A stretch of 36,992 nucleotides of DNA. Source: Streptomyces muensis. GTDB lineage: Bacteria; Actinomycetota; Actinomycetes; Streptomycetales; Streptomycetaceae. Below the pieces are notes generated by a model. It saw only the letters and a list, made by a program, of their open reading frames with translations, had not been told where the DNA came from and made no database searches. The translations under genes were made by a program, and so were the position numbers. The DNA lies in the NCBI RefSeq assembly GCF_021474425.1, contig NZ_JAKEIP010000065.1:1-36992 (forward strand), given 5' to 3'. Below are positions 1-6,928 of the stretch, piece by piece; the stretch's first letter is position 1, and every line of letters starts with the position of its first letter.

Positions 1-316
1 GGCGGGCGCTGTCGCCGCGGGGGTCCTCCGAGCCGTCGCTGTGGTGCGGCGCCGCACCCGCGAGGGCGGTGCGGGCGTCGGTGAGGTGCATCGGGCCGTA
101 GCCGCCGGTCACGCTGGGCGCACCCGCGTGCGTGTCCCAGCGGGACTGGAGGTAGGAGACGCCGAGCAGCACGCTCTGCGGCACGTCGTACTCGGCTGCC
201 GCGGCGGCGAAGGCGGACTGAAGGCCGTTCCCCGAGCCCCCGGCGTCGGACGGGGCAGCGCCCAGCAGCGGGACCAGCAGTGCCGCGGCGGCCAGGGCGG
301 TGACGGATCCTCGCAA
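1..316 (-). CDS. Secreted N-acetylmuramoyl-L-alanine amidase-type cell-wall protein, N-terminal part (cut by window edge)
   Basis: Only the first 105 codons lie in the window; the C-terminal part, including any amidase domain, is outside. The start is a TTG at 316, preceded five bases away by a perfect AGGAGG. The protein opens with a short Sec-type signal peptide (MRGSVTALAAAALLVPLLGAA), followed by a helical lysozyme-like stretch with motifs SVLLGVSYLQSRWD, GGYGPMHLTDA and PHHSDGSEDPRG. This layout is what I know from Streptomyces exported amidases that place a lysozyme-like segment before the catalytic domain. The position I expect to be Glu in related proteins (YLESRW) is Gln here, which may matter if that helix is catalytic. 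The family call rests on the N-terminus alone. Confidence 0.65.
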   Translation of the reverse strand, partial: MRGSVTALAAAALLVPLLGAAPSDAGGSGNGLQSAFAAAAAEYDVPQSVLLGVSYLQSRWDTHAGAPSVTGGYGPMHLTDARTALAGAAPHHSDGSEDPRGDSAR

Positions 317-545
317 TGCAGCCTCCTGGGACGGTCGGGCGCGCTGAGCCGTGCGGGGCCGGACGTGACTCTGTGGTACCGGCTGTCCGACGATCCGTCA
401 ATCATGCCAAGGATGAGGCGATTTCCCTTGTCAACCGGGGTTCCCGGGAGTTTCGTGGCCATCTGGCGGAACGCACCGCCGCCGGACACACGAAGGCCCG
501 CGGTACGCCGCTGTCTCCAGGGCGCATCGCGGACCACCGTCCCCG

Positions 546-1688
546 TCAGCGAGTGCCGACCGCCGCGCGCACGGCCCGTCGGGCCAGTTGGCAGTCGTCG
601 TGCAGCCGCCTCAGCAGCAGCCGCTGTTCCTCGCCGGACGGCGCAGCACCCGGGTGGGCCATCCCCGGTGCCGCCGGGGTCGTGTCGTGCATCGAACGCT
701 GCACGGCCGTCTCATAGGTACGGATCTCCCGGGTCAGTACCAGCATCAGGTTCACCAGGAAGGCGTCCCGGGAGGCCGGGCCCGCCGACTGGGCGATCTG
801 GCTGATCTGGCGGCGGGCGACCGGCGCGTCCCCGAGCACCGACCACAGCGTCGCCAGGTCGTAGCCCGGCAGGTACCAGCCCGCGTGCTCCCAGTCCACC
901 AGCACTGGACCGGCCGGTGAGAGCAGGATGTTCGACAGCAGCGCGTCGCCGTGACAGAACTGGCCCATGCCCTGCCGGCCCGCGGTCGCCGCGATGCCGT
1001 GCAGTAGCTTCTGCAGATCGCCCATGTCCCGGTCGGTGAGCAACCCCAGCTCATGGAACCGGGAGATCCGGGGCGCGTAGTCCAGCGGTGCGTCGAACGT
1101 GCCCGCCGGCGGCCGCCACGCGTTCAGCCGGCAGATCGCGCCGAGTGCCGCCCTGATGTCGGCACGCGGGGGCGTCTCCAGCGGATGGCGCTGCAGTGCC
1201 GCCACCCGGCCGGGCATCCGCTCGATGACGAGTGTGCAGTTGTCCGGATCCGCCGCGATCAGCCTCGGCACCCGCACCGGAGGGCGGTGCCGGACGAACG
1301 AGCGGTATGCCGCTATTTCGTGCCGGATCCGCTCGGCCCACACGGGGGAGTGGTCCAGTAAACACTTGGCGACGGCCGTGCTGCGCCCGGTCGTGCCGAC
1401 CAGAAGGACGGACCGCCCGCTGCGGCGCAGCACCTGCACCGGAGCGAACTCCGGGCAGATCCGGTGCACCGACGCGATGGCGGTGCGCAGCTGGGCGCCC
1501 TGAGGGCCGGACAAGTCGAGTCTCCCGCTGAGCGGTTGGGTGCCGGGCCCCGCGGCGCGCAGCGTCCGGCCCGCGCCGAGCACGGGGGCGGCCGCCGGCC
1601 GCGCGGGATCGAGGTAGGGGCCGCTGCCCGCCGGGCGGGCACGCAGCGACCGGGGCGGGGCGGACACGGAGGACGATGCTGCGTACAT
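546..1688 (-). CDS. Aminoglycoside phosphotransferase (APH)-fold protein with a TTA codon
   Basis: 380 residues. The C-terminal two thirds form an APH/choline-kinase-like kinase fold: a nucleotide-contacting AKCLLD strand, a VIERMPG hinge, the catalytic-loop motif HGDALLSN and the metal-binding motif VLVDWEHAG, which parallel the HxD....N and DxD motifs of the family. The first 60 or so residues are Ala/Pro/Arg-rich and low in complexity. The substrate cannot be told from sequence; many such Streptomyces proteins are not resistance enzymes. Codon 110 (1361-1359) is TTA, the rare leucine codon read by the bldA tRNA, so translation may be limited to late growth. The gene is divergent from the NsdA-like regulator with a 245-base gap. 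The start at 1688 has a weak GAAGGGA site 11 bases away, so a later start is possible. Confidence 0.75.
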   Translation of the reverse strand: MYAASSSVSAPPRSLRARPAGSGPYLDPARPAAAPVLGAGRTLRAAGPGTQPLSGRLDLSGPQGAQLRTAIASVHRICPEFAPVQVLRRSGRSVLLVGTTGRSTAVAKCLLDHSPVWAERIRHEIAAYRSFVRHRPPVRVPRLIAADPDNCTLVIERMPGRVAALQRHPLETPPRADIRAALGAICRLNAWRPPAGTFDAPLDYAPRISRFHELGLLTDRDMGDLQKLLHGIAATAGRQGMGQFCHGDALLSNILLSPAGPVLVDWEHAGWYLPGYDLATLWSVLGDAPVARRQISQIAQSAGPASRDAFLVNLMLVLTREIRTYETAVQRSMHDTTPAAPGMAHPGAAPSGEEQRLLLRRLHDDCQLARRAVRAAVGTR

Positions 1689-1844
1689 GGGAGAGACAGA
1701 TCCCTTCGTGTGCCTGCGACGACAAAGCGCTGCCCGATCCGGCCGCCCGGGTGCACCCTGGGGAATGCACCCTCGTACTCAAAAGGCGAACCGGGTCGGG
1801 GTGGCGCGTTCCTACCTGACACCCGATGCCCAGTGGCACACCAT

Positions 1845-1870
1845 CTGGCGCACCCTGGCGAACCCTGGCG
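1845..1870. repeat. Three CTGGCG direct repeats phased at exactly 10 bp
   Basis: CTGGCG occurs at 1845-1850, 1855-1860 and 1865-1870. The last two sit in a perfect tandem 10-mer (ACCCTGGCGA at 1852-1861 and 1862-1871). The array lies 63 bases before the GTG of the NsdA-like gene, in the space it shares with the divergent phosphotransferase gene. One-turn spacing places every copy on the same DNA face, as expected for cooperative regulator binding, but no regulator is known to me for this motif. Confidence 0.5.
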
Positions 1871-1933
1871 AATAGTCCCGAGGCACCTCCCACCGGGCTA
1901 CTGTCAACTCAGCCGAGAACCTGGGGGCTTGAC

Positions 1934-3427
1934 GTGAGCGGAGAACCCAACACCCGCCTGGCGGACCTGTTCGGCCTGGCCGGCTGGTCGAAGGGCGAGC
2001 TCGCGAGGCTGGTCAACCGGCAGGCGGCGGCCATGGGCCACCCCCAGCTGTCGACCGACACCTCGCGGGTGCGGCGGTGGATCGACATGGGAGAGATCCC
2101 GCGCGATCCGGTGCCGCGGGTGCTGGCAGCCCTGTTCACCGAGCGTCTCGGCCGTGTCGTGACCATCGAGGACCTCGGTCTGGTCCGGCACGGGCGTGCG
2201 GGGAAACGGCAGGACGGCGGGAGTGTGGAGCATCCCGACGGCGTGCCGTGGGCGCCCGAGCGGACGGCTGCGGTCCTCACCGAATTCACGGGAATGGACC
2301 TCATGCTCAACCGACGCGGCTTGGTGGGCGCGGGTGCCGCGCTCGCCGCGGGATCCGCACTCAGCAGCGCCATGCACGACTGGCTGCACACCGACCCGGC
2401 CCTCAAGGCCGACGCCCCTCAGTTCGACGACCCTCTGCACGCCGACCCCGCCGGGTTCGACCGGTACGAGGCGGCGCCGATCGGGTCCCAGGAGATCGAG
2501 GAACTGGAGCGCTCGGTGGAAGTGTTCCGGGCCTGGGACGCGGCCCGCGGCGGCGGGCTGCAGCGCAAGGCGGTCGTAGGACAACTCAACGAGGTGGGCG
2601 GCATGCTCGCCTACCGTCATCCCGAACATCTCCAGCGGCGCCTGTGGGGCGTCGCCGCCAACCTCGCCGTGCTCGCCGGCTGGATGTCGCACGACGTCGG
2701 CCTGGAGCCCACGGCACAGAAGTACTTCGTCATCGCCGCCCACGCGGCCCGAGAGGGCGGCGACCGGCCGCGCGCCGGGGAGGCGCTCTCCCGAGCGGCT
2801 CGCCAGATGGTGCACCTCGGCCGGCCCGACGACGCACTCGACCTGATGAAACTCGCCCAGTCCGGCTCCGGTGACGAGGTGCTGCCGCGCACCCGGGCCA
2901 TGTTCCACACCATCGAGGCCTGGGCACAGGCGTCCATGGGCAGGGGCCAGGCCATGCGCCGCACCCTGGGACAGGCGGAGGACCTCTTCGTCTCCGACAA
3001 GAGCGACGTGCCGCCGCCGAGCTGGATGCAACTGTTCAACGAGGCGGACCTGTACGGCATGCAGGCTCTGTCCTACCGGACGCTGGCGGAGTTCGAGCCG
3101 GGTGCGGCCGCACACGCCCAGCACTACGCGGAGAAGGCCCTGGCGCTGCGTGTCGACGCACAGGAGCGCTCGAGGATCTTCGACAACCTGTCCATGGCGT
3201 CCGCCTGCTTCATCGCGGACGACCCCGAACAGGCCGACCGGTACGCACGACTGGCCCTGATGTCGATGGGCTCGAACTCATCGGGCCGTACCTGGGACCG
3301 GCTGCGCCAGATGTACCGGCTCACCGCCGAGTACTCCAGCTACCCGAGGATCAACCAACTGCGGGAGGAGATCCGGTCGGCGCTGCCCAAGCCGAGGAAG
3401 CCGGGTGGCAACAGCGCACAGGCATAG
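1934..3427 (+). CDS. NsdA-like HTH/TPR developmental regulator
   Basis: 497 residues from a GTG at 1934 preceded by GGGGG; the frame is open further upstream, but conserved sequence begins here. The first 80 residues contain a helix-turn-helix-like region (GWSKGELARLVNRQA, DTSRVRRWIDMGEIPRDP, VTIEDLGL) that I recognise from NsdA, the negative regulator of Streptomyces differentiation and antibiotic production, and its paralogues. A hydrophobic Ala/Gly segment follows near residue 130. The remaining 300 or so residues are alpha-helical and TPR-like (AAHAAREGGDRPRAGEALSR, HYAEKALALRVDAQERSR, YARLALMSMG). Genomes of this genus carry several paralogues, so I do not assign the nsdA symbol. Its role is inferred: cytoplasmic regulator of morphological development or secondary metabolism. 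Confidence 0.75.
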   Translation: MSGEPNTRLADLFGLAGWSKGELARLVNRQAAAMGHPQLSTDTSRVRRWIDMGEIPRDPVPRVLAALFTERLGRVVTIEDLGLVRHGRAGKRQDGGSVEHPDGVPWAPERTAAVLTEFTGMDLMLNRRGLVGAGAALAAGSALSSAMHDWLHTDPALKADAPQFDDPLHADPAGFDRYEAAPIGSQEIEELERSVEVFRAWDAARGGGLQRKAVVGQLNEVGGMLAYRHPEHLQRRLWGVAANLAVLAGWMSHDVGLEPTAQKYFVIAAHAAREGGDRPRAGEALSRAARQMVHLGRPDDALDLMKLAQSGSGDEVLPRTRAMFHTIEAWAQASMGRGQAMRRTLGQAEDLFVSDKSDVPPPSWMQLFNEADLYGMQALSYRTLAEFEPGAAAHAQHYAEKALALRVDAQERSRIFDNLSMASACFIADDPEQADRYARLALMSMGSNSSGRTWDRLRQMYRLTAEYSSYPRINQLREEIRSALPKPRKPGGNSAQA

Positions 3428-3484
3428 GGCCAGGCACGGGCGCAGACATAGAGGGACTGCGCGCCTGAGCCGTATGCGGAAGTA

Positions 3485-4867
3485 CTAGGACGTCACCCTG
3501 GCCACGAGCACACAGGCATTGTCCTCGCGCTCGCTCTCACCGAACTCCTCCACGACCAGCCGTACGCAGTCCTGTGCGCTCCGTGCCCCGCAGAAACGGG
3601 GGGCCAGGTCGAGGAGGCGGTGCACGGAGTCCGCCCCGCTGTGCCCCGGCACCAGTCCGTCGGTGTGCAGCAGGAGCAGGTCGCCCACCTCAAGGGTCTC
3701 CTCGGCCTGTGCGTAGACGGCACCCGAGGTGGCGCCGAGCAGGACGCCGTCCGGCGAGGTCAGCCTGCGCCCCGTCCCGTCGCGGAACAGCAGCGGGGCG
3801 GGGTGTCCGGCCTGCGCCCAGGTCAGGGTGCGGGTCTCGGGCCGGTAGCGGCAGCAGACGGCGCTGCCGAGGGCCGGCTGGACGGTGGCGTCGAGCAACT
3901 GGTTGAGCCAGGACATCAGTTGTCCCGGCTGGGTGCCGGCCATCGCCATGCCGCGGACGGCACCCAGCAGGGTCGCCATGCCCGAGGCCACGGCGACGCC
4001 GTGCCCGGTGAGATCGCCGACGCTCAACAGCGTCGCGCCGTCGGCCAGTTCGAGCGCGTCGTACCAGTCGCCGCCGATCAGCGCGCTCGTCGACGCCGGC
4101 AGATGGTGCGCCGCGAGGTCAAGTGTGTCCGGGCCCTGGTGCGGGAGCCGCAGGGAGCCACGCCACGGCGGCAGCACGGCTTCCTGCAACTCGACCGCGA
4201 GCCGGTGCTCGCTCTGCGCGTGGTGCCGGTGGCGCTGGAGCGAGTCACGGGTCTCGCTCACCGTGCGCTGGCTGCGGCGCAGTTCGCTGACGTCGCGCAG
4301 CACGGCCCACATCGAGGCGGTGCTGCCGTCAGTGTCGAGCACGGGTTCGCCCATCATGTGCACGGTCCGGACCGTGCCGTCCGGCCGTAGGATCCGGAAC
4401 TCGCCGTCGATGGGTTTGGCGTCGATCAGGCAGTCGGTGACCATCGCCGTCAGCTGCCGCCGGTCCTCGTCGAGCACCAGGGACGGCAGCTCGTCGAGGG
4501 TGAGCGGGGGAGCGGTGGGGTCGCGCCCCAGGATCTCGAAGAGTTCACCGGACCAACTGGCCTCGTCCGTCAGCAGGTTCCACTCCGCGCTGCCGACCCG
4601 GCTGAGCAGCGAGTCGCGCCGGGGAGCGGGGGCCGGGCCGTCCCGCAGCTGCGCCAGGTGCTCGTCGAGGTCGTTGAGCTGGCGCAGCGCGAGATCGCAC
4701 AGAGCCCGCTGCCACCGTTCCCGCGGGTTGGAACCGTCGCTCCCGGTGTCCCGCCGTACGGCGTCGACGTCGCCCTTGAGCCGTCGCGTCTGCGTGATGA
4801 GCGCGTCGACCGAGCCGCGTCCGGGCGGCTGGGCGGCGGGGCGGTCCGCAGAGAGATGGGGCGGCAT
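3485..4867 (-). CDS. PAS domain plus PP2C/SpoIIE-type serine phosphatase
   Basis: 460 residues from an ATG at 4867 with GGAG six bases upstream; the frame opens earlier, to 5005, but without a ribosome binding site. A charged helical N-terminus precedes a PAS-like domain (about 75-180; WSGELFEILGRD, EFRILRPDGTVRTVHMMG) and a short coiled coil (about 185-220, Gln/His/Arg-rich). The C-terminal PPM phosphatase domain carries GGDWYDALE, GDLTGHGVAVASG, QAGHPAPLLF and LLLHTDGLVPG. The last metal motif is EREDNACVLV, slightly different from the usual DD form. Proteins of this build dephosphorylate anti-anti-sigma factors in sigma-B-like partner-switching systems. No anti-sigma partner is encoded nearby. 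It is convergent with the NsdA-like gene. Confidence 0.88.
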   Translation of the reverse strand: MPPHLSADRPAAQPPGRGSVDALITQTRRLKGDVDAVRRDTGSDGSNPRERWQRALCDLALRQLNDLDEHLAQLRDGPAPAPRRDSLLSRVGSAEWNLLTDEASWSGELFEILGRDPTAPPLTLDELPSLVLDEDRRQLTAMVTDCLIDAKPIDGEFRILRPDGTVRTVHMMGEPVLDTDGSTASMWAVLRDVSELRRSQRTVSETRDSLQRHRHHAQSEHRLAVELQEAVLPPWRGSLRLPHQGPDTLDLAAHHLPASTSALIGGDWYDALELADGATLLSVGDLTGHGVAVASGMATLLGAVRGMAMAGTQPGQLMSWLNQLLDATVQPALGSAVCCRYRPETRTLTWAQAGHPAPLLFRDGTGRRLTSPDGVLLGATSGAVYAQAEETLEVGDLLLLHTDGLVPGHSGADSVHRLLDLAPRFCGARSAQDCVRLVVEEFGESEREDNACVLVARVTS

Positions 4868-4981
4868 GACGCACTCCGATGCGGGGACGGTACGACCAAG
4901 GCTGACGGAAGGACCGTTACGACTGTCGCACAGCCCGCGACTCCCTGTAAGGGATTTGGCAACACCCGATACGGTGGTGCG

Positions 4982-4997
4982 TCTGGCATATGCCAGA
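4982..4997. promoter_or_regulatory. Perfect 16-bp palindrome, candidate operator
   Basis: TCTGGCATATGCCAGA equals its own reverse complement over all 16 bases. It sits 115 bases upstream of the PP2C start and 6 bases before the ATG of the possible small ORF at 5004. A perfect palindrome of this length in a 70% GC background is typical of a dimeric repressor site (TetR, GntR or similar); the protein is not identifiable from the motif. Confidence 0.5.
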
Positions 4998-5003
4998 GTC
5001 TCC

Positions 5004-5165
5004 ATGGAGGGCTCGTCCGGTGCGAATGGCGTACGCCGATCAAGGGGTCAAGTCGTAGGCCGCGTACGCGATTTGGTGGTCGACGGAGGCGATTGTACGG
5101 CGGTCATTCGCATGTTCGACGGTCAGATGTTCCAAGGGTGGCACGGCGTGTGGCGGCACTCGTGA
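5004..5165 (+). CDS. Possible small ORF, 53 residues, unknown function
   Basis: An ATG at 5004 opens a frame ending at the TGA at 5165. The C-terminal half (VVDGGDCTAVIRMFDGQMFQ, then GWHGVWRHS) has protein-like composition with aromatic and acidic residues rather than the Arg/Pro/Ala mix seen in shadow frames. About 75% of codons in the second half end in G or C, lower than neighbouring genes but above random reading in a spacer. There is no clear ribosome binding site; the palindrome at 4982-4997 lies immediately upstream. I do not recognise a family. It may be an unannotated small gene or chance. Confidence 0.25.
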   Translation: MEGSSGANGVRRSRGQVVGRVRDLVVDGGDCTAVIRMFDGQMFQGWHGVWRHS

Positions 5166-5300
5166 CGTTGCACTCGTGGGCAGTGATGCAGATCACAAAA
5201 TTGCTGCCCGCTCCGGTGTAATGCAACGGGCGTCTTCGGGGTCGTAAAGGCACAGCGGCAAAAACCGTCCGTCCGTCGACCCGCAGGGGAGAGACCGCCC

Positions 5301-5714
5301 ATGGACATCGCCCTCGAGCAGCCCGCCAGCGCCCGTCTCATCACCGGCGAGGAGCGCGAACTCTCCGTTCCCGCCACGCTGCGCTACGCCTCAACGGACC
5401 CGCTGGCGGTCCACGTCGACTTCCCGGGCGATGTCTCCCTCGACGGCGAAGGCGCCACCTGGACCTTCGCGCGCACCCTGCTGGAGGCGGGGCTGCGCGG
5501 GCCGGCCGGGGACGGGGACGTGCACATCTGGCCCTGCGGTCAGGACCGCACGGTCGTGGAGTTGCACTCGCCCCACGGCATGGCCCTGCTCCAGTTCGAC
5601 ACCGCCTGCCTGCACCGCTTCCTGCTGCGCACGTACGCGGTGGTCGCAGCCGGTGAGGAGGACCTCGGCGCGGTCGTGGAACGGGGCCTGAGCGCGCTGT
5701 TCGGCGGCGTGTGA
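5301..5714 (+). CDS. SsgA-like protein (SALP), sporulation/cell division regulator
   Basis: 137 residues from an ATG with GGGGAGAG upstream. The whole length matches the SsgA-like protein family (usual length 130-145): LRYASTDPLAVHVDFPG, WTFARTLLEAGL, GDVHIWPCG, VELHSPHGMALLQF and LRTYAVVAAGEE are the characteristic blocks. These actinomycete-specific proteins control septum placement and peptidoglycan events; SsgB recruits FtsZ during sporulation and SsgA positions SsgB. Paralogues SsgA-G differ subtly and sequence alone does not tell which this is. The acidic CGQDR loop and Cys-containing WPCG are typical. It stands alone between a phosphatase gene and a convergent baeRF gene. Confidence 0.9.
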   Translation: MDIALEQPASARLITGEERELSVPATLRYASTDPLAVHVDFPGDVSLDGEGATWTFARTLLEAGLRGPAGDGDVHIWPCGQDRTVVELHSPHGMALLQFDTACLHRFLLRTYAVVAAGEEDLGAVVERGLSALFGGV

Positions 5715-5717
5715 GGG

Positions 5718-5762
5718 GAGGAGGCGACAGGGCCGGCGGCCGCTGCGCCTCCTCGTCGCCTC
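5718..5762. terminator. Terminator-like structure between convergent genes with two exclusive hairpins
   Basis: GAGGAGGCG (5718-5726) can pair with CGCCTCCTC (5746-5754), or GAGGCGAC (5721-5728) with GTCGCCTC (5755-5762). The two pairings share bases and exclude each other. It starts three bases after the stop of the SsgA-like gene and ends just before the stop of the convergent baeRF gene, so it probably terminates both. There is no U-tract, as is usual in this genus. Confidence 0.5.
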
Positions 5763-5766
5763 GGCC

Positions 5767-6864
5767 TCAGTACCGCAGGACCCCGGCGATGCCCTGGGCG
5801 TCGTTCAGCATGCCGTCCGGTACGAAGCGGACCTCGGCGCCCGTCTCCAGGCACTGCTCGACGATCTCGTCCACGATGTCCTCGCGGGCGTCGAGCTCGC
5901 CGCTCTCCGCCGGGATCAGATGGTCGCCGTCCTCGCCGCGCACGGTGATGCGGTAGTTCTCCTCCACGGCCAGCAGACGGACCCGGCCCTCACGGGCGCT
6001 GCGCCAGACCTCGTCGACGCCGGCCGCGAACGCCTTGCGGCCACGGGCGGATTCGAGTTCCCGTGTCACGGCGTCGGTGTTCCTGCGGTCCTCGGCGGTG
6101 ATCAGCGGCTGGATCGCCTGCCACACGGCCTCGCGGGTGCCGTTCGCCAGCCCGCCGTGCGGGATGTGCACCGCGTCCTTGGTGACACCACCGATCTCGT
6201 CCAGCAGCGACAGCGCCGCCGGTTCGCCGGTGACGTACAGGGGCCGCGGATTGGCCCGCAGGATCGCGCTCATGGCGGAGTCCGCGTCCTTGAGGAAGTG
6301 GCGGGTGTCCTCGTCGCGGAACTTGCTCGGACTGTCGCCGATCTGCTCCCGGCGCTCGGGGTCGAAGTTCTCGACGGCCCGGGTCAGCGGGAAGCCGCCG
6401 ACGCGCGCCGCGGCGACGCGGTCCAGGCTGCCGTTCCACAGGGTGACGCGGTCGGGCGAGACCGACAGCACCCAGTACGGCCGCTCGGCGGCCTGGGCGG
6501 AGACGAGGTTGCGGGTCAGGAAGGTGTCCGAGAGGACGACGCGCTCGGGCACGGACCGGGCGAGCGACCACACCTGGTGCTCGCCGGGGGCGGCGAAGAT
6601 CACCAGCCCGTCCTCGGCGTAGGTGAGATCGACCTCGGAGAGGGCCTGGTCGAGCTGGCGCTCGACGTCCGCCCGTCGTTCGCGGGTGACAGAGGGATCG
6701 GCTTCCAGCTGCTTCTTGGCCTCGGCCACGACATTGCGCAGTCGGACCTGGTCCTGGGCCCGGTAGGGCTCTCGGCGATGCGTGGGCGTCAGCACGGACA
6801 CGGCCGGATAGGGGCGCGGGCGCCGCAGCTCGGTGAGGGTGGTGGGACTGAGTGCGTGCTCCAT
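5767..6864 (-). CDS. baeRF-family (bacterial archaeo-eukaryotic release factor-like) protein
   Basis: 365 residues from the ATG at 6864 (MEHALSPTTLTEL); an in-frame ATG at 6918 would add 18 residues, but I recall relatives beginning near the later one. Recognisable blocks are RPYPAVSVLTPTHRREP, VRLRNVVAEAKKQLE, LVIFAAPGEHQVW, PLYVTGEPAALSLLDEI and a C-terminal Rossmann-like stretch (EQCLETGAEVRFVPDG, then IAGVLRY), the eRF1 domain 2/3-like part of the family. Such proteins are proposed to act on stalled or hibernating ribosomes and are common in actinomycete stress loci; no biochemical function is certain. The conserved GGQ of true release factors is not visible. It is adjacent to a peptidase gene on the same strand (64-base gap), probably separately transcribed. 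Confidence 0.75.
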   Translation of the reverse strand: MEHALSPTTLTELRRPRPYPAVSVLTPTHRREPYRAQDQVRLRNVVAEAKKQLEADPSVTRERRADVERQLDQALSEVDLTYAEDGLVIFAAPGEHQVWSLARSVPERVVLSDTFLTRNLVSAQAAERPYWVLSVSPDRVTLWNGSLDRVAAARVGGFPLTRAVENFDPERREQIGDSPSKFRDEDTRHFLKDADSAMSAILRANPRPLYVTGEPAALSLLDEIGGVTKDAVHIPHGGLANGTREAVWQAIQPLITAEDRRNTDAVTRELESARGRKAFAAGVDEVWRSAREGRVRLLAVEENYRITVRGEDGDHLIPAESGELDAREDIVDEIVEQCLETGAEVRFVPDGMLNDAQGIAGVLRY

Positions 6865-6928
6865 AACAGCACGATAGGACTGATTCACCGATCGGGCATT
6901 AGGGGCAATTCCGTTCATGGTCCGGGCT

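Larger units (their letters stand above)
4868..5300. other. 433-bp intergenic region with palindrome and a possible small ORF
   Basis: This lies between the PP2C gene (leftward) and the SsgA-like gene (rightward), so it must hold both promoters. It contains a perfect 16-bp palindrome (4982-4997), a possible 53-codon reading frame (5004-5165), and then an AT-richer stretch (5180-5260) with ATCACAAAATTGCTGC, which may hold the SsgA-like promoter. I could not assign convincing -35/-10 pairs. Confidence 0.5.

Noticed and set aside
319..545. Possible ydaO (c-di-AMP) riboswitch before the cell-wall amidase gene
   Set aside because: Such riboswitches precede some Streptomyces wall hydrolase genes, but I saw none of the conserved elements; only a TTGACA-like box (429-434, minus strand) without a good -10.
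546..1688. Antibiotic-resistance aminoglycoside phosphotransferase
   Set aside because: Only fold-level motifs match; nothing in the sequence or context supports drug specificity. The same holds for the gene at 13891-14631.
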